NCBI GenBank assembly: GCA_035267785.1
Contig: DATFLL010000131.1
Span: 1-56,195 of the forward strand
Direction of reading: 5' to 3'
Length of the DNA: 56,195 bases
Origin: DATFLL01 sp035267785
GTDB taxonomy: Bacteria > Pseudomonadota > Gammaproteobacteria > DATFLL01
The notes under the pieces were generated by a model. The model did not search any database. It was not told the origin of the DNA and saw only the letters and a program-made list of their open reading frames with translations. Both the position numbers and the translations under genes were made by a program. Shown here piece by piece: positions 9,989 through 18,813 of this stretch. Position 1 is the first letter of the stretch, and each line of letters starts with the position of its first letter.

Positions 9989-11137
9989 ATGAAGAATTTT
10001 CGCTGCGTCTGCGGCAACACGGTCTACTTCGAGAACTCCCAGTGCCTGGCCTGCGGGCGTGCGCTGGGGTATCTGCCGGACCGTGCAACGCTCAGCGCCC
10101 TGGAGCCGGCTGCTGCGGACTCGCGCGGGGAGGGGCAGTGGCGGGCCGTTGCACCCGCGGCCGGCGGCGGGGATCGACTCTATCGCCAGTGCGTCAACTA
10201 CGCCCGGGAGCGGGTGTGCAACTGGATGGTCCCGGCCGACGACCCGCATGCCTTCTGCAGTTCCTGTCGGCTCAACGACGTGATTCCCAATCTCAGCGAC
10301 CCACAGAACCGCGTGCTGTGGCGGCGCATCGAGGAGGCCAAGCGTCGGCTGCTTTACACGCTGTACGCTTTGGGCCTGCCCGTGATCGGACGTGAGGACG
10401 ACCCCGAGCGGGGGTTGGGGTTCGAGTTCCTCGCGGATCAGGTCTCGGGCCTGGAGTTTGCCGACCCGTTCGGCCAGCACGCCCATGTGATTACCGGTCA
10501 TCGTGCCGGACTTATCACGATCAACGTGGCCGAAGCCGACCCCAGTGCGCGCGAGCGCATGCGCGAGCGCATGAACGAGCAGTACCGGACCCTGCTGGGG
10601 CACTTTCGCCACGAGATCGGCCACTACTATTGGGAGCGCCTGGTGCGCCCCACGGCCTGCCTGGAGGCCTTCCGAACGCTGTTCGGCGACGAGCGGGGCG
10701 ACTATGAGGCGGCGCTCGCGCACTACCACGCCAACGGTGCGCCGCCGGACTGGCAGGTCAACTACGTCAGCGCCTATGCCGCCGCCCATCCCTGGGAGGA
10801 CTGGGCCGAGACCTGGGCGCATTACCTGCACATCGTCGATACTCTCGAGACGGCGCACGATTACGGCTTCGAGCTGTGCGGGCGCGTTCTGGCCGCGCCG
10901 ATCGAGCGAACGAAGGCGGCCGATGCGGCGTCGGCGGACAGTCAGACACGCAATGATGTATTCGACGAACTGTTGGCCGACTGGTCCGCGTTGAGCCTGG
11001 CGATGAACAGCCTCAACCGCAGCATGGGGCTGCCCGATGCTTATCCTTTCGCCGTGTCCGGGCACGCGGCCGACAAGGTGCACTTCGTGCATCGCCTCGT
11101 CCACTATGGCGGGAGCGATTGCTCCGCTGGCGACTAG
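9989..11137 (+). CDS. Putative zinc-binding metallopeptidase with N-terminal zinc ribbon
   Basis: The 382-residue protein begins with a zinc-ribbon-like pattern (CVCG...CLACG, residues 6-25). A second cysteine set follows (RQCVNYARERVCNW; FCSSC), then a C-terminal peptidase-like region with the metal-binding HExxH as HEIGHYYWERL (about residue 208) and a downstream HPWEDWAETWAHYLH segment that could give the third ligand. This matches the zinc-ribbon plus predicted metallopeptidase family associated with DUF2248. Such genes recur beside circularly permuted ATP-grasp/Alpha-E loci, as here. Its stop overlaps the stop of the convergent Anbu gene. The substrate is unknown. Confidence 0.88.
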   Translation: MKNFRCVCGNTVYFENSQCLACGRALGYLPDRATLSALEPAAADSRGEGQWRAVAPAAGGGDRLYRQCVNYARERVCNWMVPADDPHAFCSSCRLNDVIPNLSDPQNRVLWRRIEEAKRRLLYTLYALGLPVIGREDDPERGLGFEFLADQVSGLEFADPFGQHAHVITGHRAGLITINVAEADPSARERMRERMNEQYRTLLGHFRHEIGHYYWERLVRPTACLEAFRTLFGDERGDYEAALAHYHANGAPPDWQVNYVSAYAAAHPWEDWAETWAHYLHIVDTLETAHDYGFELCGRVLAAPIERTKAADAASADSQTRNDVFDELLADWSALSLAMNSLNRSMGLPDAYPFAVSGHAADKVHFVHRLVHYGGSDCSAGD

Positions 11138-11874
11138 CTATCGTCTTCCCAGTCGAAGCGGGGCAGGCGGTTGAAGGCGCGGCGCAGGCCTTCGTTCCAG
11201 CGCTTTTGCAGCGACTTGTAGAGCGGCGAGGCCAGCTTGAGGTTGAGATAGTGCGTCAGTTCGAGCCCGTTGCGCCGGTAGATGGCGAGCTCGAAGGGCG
11301 GTCCGACCGATACGTTACTGCGCATGGTCGAGTCCAACGAGACCAGGGCGCAGCGCGCGGCGTCCTCCAGCGATGTCTCAAGCGCGATAATCCGATCCAG
11401 GATCGGTTTGCCGTACTTGTTCTCGCCGATCTGCAGGTAAGGGTTGGCCGGTGAGGCGGTGATGTAGTTGCCCTGCGGGTAGATCAGAAAAGCGTCATGG
11501 TCCTGGCCCTTGATCTGCCCGCCGAGCAGGAAGCTGGCTTCCGGGAAGAAGCTCGTCTGAGTGGGCCCGTCGCTGTGGCGGTGGGACTCGCGCCGGTTGA
11601 TCTCGCCGACGTAATTTGCCGCTTCGAATAGATGCGCCACGGTGCGCAGGCTCACCCGGGCGTCGGGATCGTCGAAGTCGCGCTGCACCGTATTGATGAC
11701 CGCCTGGGTGGTGGCCAGATTGCCCGCCGTCAGAATGACGAACATTCGATCGTCGGGCGCCTGGAACGTGAACATCTTACTGTAGGTGTTGACGTGATCG
11801 ACGCCCGCGTTGGTGCGCGAATCGGACGCGAACACGAGCCCTTCATTTAGTTTGATCGCAACGCAGTAGGTCAT
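11134..11874 (-). CDS. Anbu, proteasome-related Ntn-hydrolase peptidase
   Basis: The 246-residue protein begins M-TYCVAIKLNEGLVFASDSRTNAG. After Met removal, Thr becomes the N-terminal nucleophile, as in Anbu (ancestral beta subunit)/HslV proteins. Asp17 (in SDSRTNAG) and Lys32 (in YSKMF), counted from that Thr, fit the Ntn triad. The rest follows the proteasome-beta pattern (FVILTAGNLATTQAV; ALVSLDSTMRSN). The C-terminus is longer than HslV, as in Anbu. It is divergent from the ATP-grasp/Alpha-E pair, its known genomic partner set. A role in processing or degrading peptide products of that pathway is inference. Confidence 0.92.
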   Translation of the reverse strand: MTYCVAIKLNEGLVFASDSRTNAGVDHVNTYSKMFTFQAPDDRMFVILTAGNLATTQAVINTVQRDFDDPDARVSLRTVAHLFEAANYVGEINRRESHRHSDGPTQTSFFPEASFLLGGQIKGQDHDAFLIYPQGNYITASPANPYLQIGENKYGKPILDRIIALETSLEDAARCALVSLDSTMRSNVSVGPPFELAIYRRNGLELTHYLNLKLASPLYKSLQKRWNEGLRRAFNRLPRFDWEDDS

Positions 11875-12014
11875 ATAGATTAGTTCCAGAGGGCGTCCGC
11901 GCCGAAGCGTTGGGCGTTATTATCCACAGGTGTGCGGGCAGAAGGCAATCATCGCCGCCGCTTCGTGGGCACGGTTCTTGCGGCGCCAACCGCGGAACTA
12001 ACGGCGGGCCAGGT

Positions 12015-13466
12015 ATGACCATCAAATGGCGTGACTACCCCATCAAGGGCCTTTACGACGAGCTGATGCGCCCGGGTGGACGGGCCCGCGACGGTGCGCG
12101 GGCTCTTTGCAAGTACCTGAGCTCGCTCAAGGATACCGAGATCGAAGAGCGTAAGGCGGCCGCCGACCTCGCGATTCAGGCCATGGGCATTACCTTTACC
12201 GTCTATTCGCAGGAGGGCGGTTCCATCGATCGCGCCTGGCCGTTCGACATCATCCCGCGCATTATCCCGCGTGCCGAGTGGGACCGAATCGAGGCCGGAC
12301 TCAAGCAGCGCGTCCAGGCGCTCAATCTGTTCATCGACGATCTCTACCACGAGCAGAAGGTCGTACAAGACGGCGTCTTTCCCGCCGAGATCCTGGCTGA
12401 CTCGGCCAACTTTCGCGAGCAGTGTATCGGTGTGGACCCGCCGCTGGGGGTCTGGGCGCACATCTGCGGCTCGGATCTCGTGCGCGACCAGGATGGGACG
12501 GTCTACGTGCTGGAGGACAACCTGCGCGTTCCCTCGGGCGTGTCCTATATGCTTGAGAACCGGCAGGTCATGAAGCGGGTCTTCCCCGAGCTGTTCGACG
12601 TGCGCGGCATCCGGCCGGTCGACGAGTATCCTTCCCAGCTCTACGATTGTCTGGCTTCGACCTCGCCGCGCCCGGCCGAGCACCCGGAGGTGGTCGTCCT
12701 CACGCCGGGGATCTACAACTCGGCCTATTTCGAGCACGCCTACCTCGCCCAGCAGATGGGCGCTGAGCTCGTCGAGGGCTCCGACCTGGTCGTCGGCGAG
12801 GACGACTGCGTTTACATGCACACCATCGAAGGCCCGGCAAGGGTCGATGTCATCTACCGTCGAGTCGACGATCTGTTCCTCGACCCCGAGGCCTTCCATC
12901 CCGATTCCATGCTGGGCGTGCGGGGACTGCTGCGCGCCTGGAAGGCGGGCAACGTCGCCCTGGCCAATGCGCCGGGAGCGGGGGTGGCCGACGATAAGGT
13001 CGTTTACAGTTACGTGCCGGAGATCATCAAATATTACCTGGACCAGGACGCGATCATCCCCAACGTGCCGACCTACCTGTGCGTCGACAAGGACCAGCGC
13101 GATCATGTGCTCGCCAACCTCGACAAGCTGGTGGTCAAACCGGCCAACGAGTCCGGCGGTTACGGCATGCTGGTCGGCCCGCATGCCACGCGCAAGGAGC
13201 GCGAGCGCTTCGCCCGTCTGATCCGAAAGAACCCGCGCAACTACATTGCCCAGCCCATGCTGACCTTGTCGACTACCCCGACGCTGGTCGACCACCACGC
13301 CGAGCCGCGTCACGTCGACCTGCGCCCGTTCATCCTCTCCGGTCAGGAAACGTACGTGACCACAGGGGGGCTGACGCGTGTGGCGCTGCGCAAGGGCTCG
13401 ACCGTCGTGAACTCCTCGCAGGGCGGGGGGAGTAAGGATACCTGGATCGTGGAAGGGGAGGGCTGA
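12015..13466 (+). CDS. Circularly permuted ATP-grasp protein (DUF404/DUF407)
   Basis: The 483-residue product has hallmarks of the circularly permuted ATP-grasp family predicted to form amide or peptide bonds: GSDLVRDQDGTVYVLEDNLRVPSGVSYMLENR about residue 155, then YRRVDDLFLDPEAF, and LDKLVVKPANESGGYGMLVG near 375, followed by VDLRPFILSG. These supply the expected acidic metal ligands and nucleotide-binding lysine. ATG 12015 follows AGGT; the in-frame extension to 11910 overlaps the divergent promoter region. The Alpha-E gene starts four bases after the stop, so the two are one operon. Family predictions suggest it makes a peptide tag or metabolite; the product is unknown. Confidence 0.93.
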   Translation: MTIKWRDYPIKGLYDELMRPGGRARDGARALCKYLSSLKDTEIEERKAAADLAIQAMGITFTVYSQEGGSIDRAWPFDIIPRIIPRAEWDRIEAGLKQRVQALNLFIDDLYHEQKVVQDGVFPAEILADSANFREQCIGVDPPLGVWAHICGSDLVRDQDGTVYVLEDNLRVPSGVSYMLENRQVMKRVFPELFDVRGIRPVDEYPSQLYDCLASTSPRPAEHPEVVVLTPGIYNSAYFEHAYLAQQMGAELVEGSDLVVGEDDCVYMHTIEGPARVDVIYRRVDDLFLDPEAFHPDSMLGVRGLLRAWKAGNVALANAPGAGVADDKVVYSYVPEIIKYYLDQDAIIPNVPTYLCVDKDQRDHVLANLDKLVVKPANESGGYGMLVGPHATRKERERFARLIRKNPRNYIAQPMLTLSTTPTLVDHHAEPRHVDLRPFILSGQETYVTTGGLTRVALRKGSTVVNSSQGGGSKDTWIVEGEG

Positions 13467-13469
13467 GTC

Positions 13470-14447
13470 ATGCTCTCGCGGGTTGCCGAGAACATCTATT
13501 GGATGGCGCGTTATATCGAACGGGCCGAAAACACCGCGCGCCTTATCAACGTCAACACCCATCTACTGTTGGACCTGCCCAAGGACGTGCGCCCGGGCTG
13601 GGAGCCGTTGATTCATATCACGGGCAGCGAAGAGTTCTACCGCAGTCTGTATGAGCAGGCCGAGGAGCGCAGTGTCGTGCGGTTCCTGATTGGCGATCTG
13701 AGAAACTCCTCGTCCATCCTCAGTTCCATCGGCCACGCTCGCGAAAACGCGCGCACGATTCGCGACATCATCCCGCGTGAGGCGTGGGAACAGGTCAACG
13801 AGCTGTATCTGAATATCAAGGGTCAGCTCCAGGCGGGGCTGTCCGAGCGGCGCCGCTACGATTACCTGAAGTCGGTCATCCAGGGGGCGCAGCAGATCAC
13901 CGGTCTGCTCGCCGGGACCATGCTGCACGACTTCGGTTACGACTTTCTGCGCATGGGGCGCAATCTCGAACGCGCGGACATGACCACGCGCATCATCGAC
14001 GTGCGCTCGGCCAATCTACTGCCCACCCATGCCGGCGAGCTGCCGCCGTTCGAGCATGCGCAGTGGATGAGTGTACTCAAGTCGCTGACCGCCTATCAGA
14101 TGTACCGGCGCCACACCCAGGTCGCGGTGCGTCGTACCGCGGTGCTGCAGTTCCTGCTCCAGAACCGCCAATTCCCGCGGGCCTGCTACCACTGCCTCGG
14201 CGAGGTCGAGGCCTGCCTGCACGACCTGCCGCGCAGTGACCTGTTGCTGCGCACAGTGGCCCGCCTGCAGCGGATGATCAGCGAAGCGCCGGTCGAGACG
14301 CTCGACCACGATCGCCTGCACGCCTTCACGGACGAGCTGCAGCTCGGCTTGGCCGACCTGCACAGCCAGATTACCGCCACCTACTTCGCCCACGATGGGC
14401 ATTCGGCGGGTGTGCCAGAGGAGCGGGCGGCGCACGCCGGCACCTGA
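13470..14447 (+). CDS. Alpha-E domain protein (DUF403)
   Basis: The 325-residue, largely helical protein opens with MLSRVAENIYWMARYIERAE, the diagnostic N-terminus of the Alpha-E family, with NTARLINVNTHLLLDLP next. Other family features are GHARENARTIRDIIPREAWEQVNELY (about 90-115) and FDFLRMGRNLERADMTTRII-like text near 160 (here YDFLRMGRNLERADM). Alpha-E proteins are almost always encoded beside the permuted ATP-grasp protein and are thought to assist it. A transglutaminase-like gene commonly comes next but is not present here; after 14447 the strand holds an operator-like region and a small gene. Confidence 0.93.
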   Translation: MLSRVAENIYWMARYIERAENTARLINVNTHLLLDLPKDVRPGWEPLIHITGSEEFYRSLYEQAEERSVVRFLIGDLRNSSSILSSIGHARENARTIRDIIPREAWEQVNELYLNIKGQLQAGLSERRRYDYLKSVIQGAQQITGLLAGTMLHDFGYDFLRMGRNLERADMTTRIIDVRSANLLPTHAGELPPFEHAQWMSVLKSLTAYQMYRRHTQVAVRRTAVLQFLLQNRQFPRACYHCLGEVEACLHDLPRSDLLLRTVARLQRMISEAPVETLDHDRLHAFTDELQLGLADLHSQITATYFAHDGHSAGVPEERAAHAGT

Positions 14448-14460
14448 TCCGCTGCCGCAA

Positions 14461-14496
14461 ACAAAAATGTTTGTGGTGTCGAACAAAAATATTTGT
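14461..14496. promoter_or_regulatory. Tandem near-palindromic operator-like motif ACAAAAATRTTTGT
   Basis: Two copies of a 14-base near-palindrome occur at 14461-14474 (ACAAAAATGTTTGT) and 14483-14496 (ACAAAAATATTTGT). They are 22 bp apart start to start, about two helical turns, and are AT-rich islands in GC-rich DNA. A -10-like TATATA lies downstream at 14520-14525. This looks like a paired binding site for a dimeric regulator controlling the small gene at 14615. The regulator is unknown; the adjacent LysR protein would normally prefer T-N11-A sites. Confidence 0.55.
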
Positions 14497-14535
14497 TTTA
14501 AAACTCCCCGGACGCGATCTATATAGCGCGCATGA

Positions 14536-14560
14536 GCGGGCGCCGATCATCGGCGCCCGC
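14536..14560. other. Perfect GC-rich palindrome with 12-bp arms
   Basis: The arms are GCGGGCGCCGAT (14536-14547) and ATCGGCGCCCGC (14549-14560), around a single central base. It lies about 90 bases after the Alpha-E stop and within the likely 5' leader of the next gene. No T-tract follows, so it could be a terminator of the non-canonical kind, an mRNA-stabilising stem or a binding site. Confidence 0.5.
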
Positions 14561-14614
14561 CGAGACGCGGGGGCGCGGCTTCGGCTGCAGTCCCCGCTGC
14601 GTTAGCTACACACC

Positions 14615-14869
14615 ATGAGGTCGTATTGGCAGCCTATGGAAAATCAAGATTCCTTCGTTGTCGACAATTCGGACGAGAGTGGGGATGGCGCGATGGCCAC
14701 GGAGTGGTCTGAGAACGAGCACGGTGGTACGCCGGCATCGGCCGCCGAGGCCGTCTCCACGGGCAGGGAGCTGACGCGCATCAACCTCGCGGCCCGACGG
14801 GCCATCGAGGATTTTCAGGAGCGCAGACGTCTGCGCGAGTTGATCGGCGACGACCTGCTGGATTTCTAG
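14615..14869 (+). CDS. Small PA3496-family-like protein
   Basis: The 84-residue protein has an acidic, low-complexity N-terminal half and a conserved basic-then-acidic C-terminus: RRAIEDFQERRRLRELIGDDLLDF. That tail resembles the PA3496 family of short gammaproteobacterial proteins (RR.IE...E.RRL....DD...F). Family function is essentially unknown. ATG 14615 and ATG 14636 (MENQDSF) are both possible and neither has a strong Shine-Dalgarno. It follows the tandem operator-like motif and is convergent with the LysR gene. Confidence 0.7.
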   Translation: MRSYWQPMENQDSFVVDNSDESGDGAMATEWSENEHGGTPASAAEAVSTGRELTRINLAARRAIEDFQERRRLRELIGDDLLDF

Positions 14870-14878
14870 GCAAACGCC

Positions 14879-15781
14879 TCAGGTGATTCCTTGCGGCGCT
14901 GCCGCCGTGTCCGCTTCCCGGGCCGCGGCGGACGACAGGCGTGCCCTCACCAGCGCGACGGCCTCCTCGAGGATCGGTCGGCGCACGGCGCCGCGGGGGT
15001 AGACCGCAAAGCACTGGCGCTCGATGCGCGGGGCATCGGCCACCGTGTAAAGCTTTCGGTCTGCCAGGTAGGGCTCCATCATGGGCTCGGCCAGGTAGGC
15101 GGCTCCGCCGCGTGCCAGGATGAACGACAAGGCCATACGGCCCAGCCCCATGTGAATCGACGGCGCCGGGATGTCGGGGAACTCGCGGGCGTGGGCGATG
15201 GCAAAGCTGGTGCCCCAGTCGACCATGACGTAGTCGGGTTGGCGCACGGCGGTGGCGGCATCCAGACCCGGCCGGGTGGCGACCAGACGCAGCCCGACCG
15301 CGCCGAGCTCCTCGACCAGCAGCTCGGCGAGCTGCGGCGGGTCGAACATGAATCCCACGTCCAGCCCGCCGTCCAGTATGCGGCGGATCAGCGTCTCGGC
15401 ACTGAAGGCCTCGGCACGCAGCGCCACGTCCGGATGAGCCGCGCACAGCTCCTCTATCCAGTCCTGGAGCAGGATATCCCACAGACTGACCATGGCCCCG
15501 ACACTGAGCGGTTGCATGCGCTCGTCCTGCAGCGTCGTGTCCTGGCAGGCCTGCGTCCAGGCGTTGACGATGGACTCGGCGTGTTTGAGAAAACGCGCCC
15601 CGCCGGGAGTCAGCTGAATGTTGTTGCGATCGCGCGTGAACAGCTGAACACCCAGCGTCTCTTCGAGCAGGCGGATACGCGCGCTCACCGCCGACTGGGT
15701 CAGAAAGAGGTTGTCCGCCGCCCGGCCGAAGTGTCGGGTGCGGTTGACCTCGATGAAGGTTTTGAGCAGGGCAATGTCCAC
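14879..15781 (-). CDS. LysR-family transcriptional regulator, HdfR-like
   Basis: A 300-residue LTTR. The N-terminal winged helix-turn-helix reads MDIALLKTFIEVNRTRHFGRAADNLFLTQSAVS, with RIRLLEETLGVQLFTRDRNNIQLTPGG following. This is close to the HdfR subgroup (conserved RTRHFGRAA and RNNI.LT). Residues 90-290 are a periplasmic-binding-protein-like effector domain. HdfR represses flhDC in E. coli, but the target here cannot be assigned. The gene ends nine bases from the convergent small gene. Upstream lies an intergenic repeat block rather than a divergent target gene. Confidence 0.9.
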   Translation of the reverse strand: MDIALLKTFIEVNRTRHFGRAADNLFLTQSAVSARIRLLEETLGVQLFTRDRNNIQLTPGGARFLKHAESIVNAWTQACQDTTLQDERMQPLSVGAMVSLWDILLQDWIEELCAAHPDVALRAEAFSAETLIRRILDGGLDVGFMFDPPQLAELLVEELGAVGLRLVATRPGLDAATAVRQPDYVMVDWGTSFAIAHAREFPDIPAPSIHMGLGRMALSFILARGGAAYLAEPMMEPYLADRKLYTVADAPRIERQCFAVYPRGAVRRPILEEAVALVRARLSSAAAREADTAAAPQGIT

Positions 15782-15888
15782 GCGGGTGTCCAGAAATGTC
15801 CGTTATCGGTTCGATTATTTTATTTCGCCGGACCGGGCGCAAGCCCGGAGCGTCGGCGGCGGGACGGGAGTCTCGAATATAGCCGCAG

Positions 15889-15914
15889 GTCGGGTCAGCG
15901 CCGCGTAACCCGAC
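15889..15914. repeat. GTCGGGT...ACCCGAC intergenic palindrome, copy 1
   Basis: A REP-like element with 7-base arms GTCGGGT (15889-15895) and ACCCGAC (15908-15914) around a cagcgccgcgta loop. A near-identical copy occurs at 55575-55600. Similar GTAGGTCGGGTTAGCG...ACCCGAC elements are common between genes in gammaproteobacteria. Confidence 0.7.
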
Positions 15915-15919
15915 GCCCC

Positions 15920-16410
15920 AGCTCGGCGAGGTGCGGCCGCTGGACTACCCATTTCTCCCCGGACGCCCTAAGGAACGCGGAGGGCGCAAAGTCGCAGAGA
16001 ACGCAAAGGGCTTTCATTTTGATATTCTCCGCGTCCTTTGCGCCTTGGCGTGCTTTGCGTTTCCAACCGCGCGCCGGAAAAGACCAAGCTCGGCGAGGTG
16101 CGGCCCCTGGACTACCCATTTCTCCCCGGACGCCCTAAGGAACGCGGAGGGCGCAAAGTCGCAGAGAACGCAAAGGGGATCCATTTTGATCTTCTCCGCG
16201 CCCTTTGCGCCTTGGCGTGCTTTGCGTTTCCAACCGCGCGCCGGAAAAGACCAAGCTCGGCGAGGTGTGGCCCTTGGACTACCCATTTCTCCCGGACGCC
16301 CTAAGGAACGCGGAGGGCGCAGAGTCGCAGAGAACGCAAAGGGCTTTCATTTTGATATTCTCCGCGTCCTTTGCGCCTTGGCGCACTTGGCGTTTCCAAC
16401 CAGCGCGCGG
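15920..16410. repeat. Three tandem copies of a 167-bp repeat
   Basis: Copies begin at 15920, 16087 and 16254, each with AGCTCGGCGAGGTG. The period is exactly 167 bp; the third copy is slightly truncated and ends near 16410. Each unit contains an inverted pair: aacGCGGAGGGCGCAAAGtc...GAACGCAAAG against CTCCGCGtCCTTTGCGCC, so it can fold into a long hairpin. Copies are nearly identical, implying recent amplification. The ORFs crossing it are repeat artefacts. The inner motif recurs alone at about 42300, 42450, 42730, 55625 and 55930. Confidence 0.9.
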
Positions 16411-16416
16411 GAAATA

Positions 16417-16438
16417 GAAGGCGCCTTGCGGCGCCTTC
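16417..16438 (-). terminator. Probable terminator of the CAU tRNA
   Basis: Stem GAAGGCGCC/GGCGCCTTC with a 4-base loop, about 30 bases beyond the 3' end of the tRNA and followed on the minus strand by TTCTATTTCCC. It is almost the same hairpin as the rpoD terminator at 16764-16785. Confidence 0.65.
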
Positions 16439-16466
16439 CTTCACGGAACTCCGGAGATGGGCAAGA

Positions 16467-16543
<77 letters not shown>

Positions 16544-16556
16544 AATACGCGAAGTA

Positions 16557-16757
16557 TCGAGGTGCGAGGGGCGAGTTGCGAGGGTCACGCGCCGACGCGA
16601 AGGGGGATTATAACGCGGAGTTGGCAGTTTGCAGTCGTCAGTTGGCAGAAAGAGCCGCCCGCCGGGCGGAGTCATCAGTCGGCAGCTGGCAGTAGCCAGC
16701 AAAAGGCAGTCCGTCTTTCTCTTTCTGCCGACTGACGACTGCCAACCGACAACTTGA
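16557..16757. repeat. Dispersed GTTGGCAGT / GAGTTGCGAG repeats between tRNA and rpoD
   Basis: The tRNA-rpoD gap contains GAGGTGCGAGGGGCGAGTTG (about 16559) and AGTTGGCAGTTTGCAGTCGT...AGAAAGAG (about 16619-16652). A central TCAGTCGGCAGCTGGCAGT (16677-16695) and an inverse partner TTCTTTCTGCCGACTGACGA...CAACCGACAAC (about 16716-16755) follow. The outer arms are complementary, giving a large imperfect hairpin. The same motifs recur at about 35874-35910, 55490-55560 and 55800-55885. No gene is seen here. Confidence 0.8.
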
Positions 16758-16761
16758 AAAG

Positions 16762-16790
16762 AAAAAGGCGCCTTGCGGCGCCTTTCTCTT
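16762..16790 (-). terminator. Rho-independent terminator after rpoD
   Basis: Perfect stem AAAGGCGCC (16764-16772) with GGCGCCTTT (16777-16785) around TTGC, followed on the minus strand by TTTTTCTTTTC. It is 40 bases beyond the rpoD stop. The plus strand also shows CTTTCTCTTT, so it could work both ways. Confidence 0.85.
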
Positions 16791-16826
16791 TACCTCGTTA
16801 CTCGCAACTCGTTACTCGATACTTCC

Positions 16827-18694
<1,868 letters not shown>

Positions 18695-18813
18695 CGCTGT
18701 GTATTTCCCGTTGATGCGGCTAAAACCTCAAAATTCTACACTATTTTCCGCTTTTTGCCCAATCGGCGGCCCGGATGGGGCTCCCCGGCTTTGATGTCGC
18801 GCCGGCCGGGCGC

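Noticed and set aside
11949..13562. 537-codon minus-strand frame opposite the ATP-grasp and Alpha-E genes
   Set aside because: Antisense shadow. The plus strand carries recognisable family motifs with proper start and operon spacing.
15920..16410. CRISPR array
   Set aside because: The units are 167 bp, contiguous and without unique spacers, so this is a tandem duplication of an intergenic repeat.
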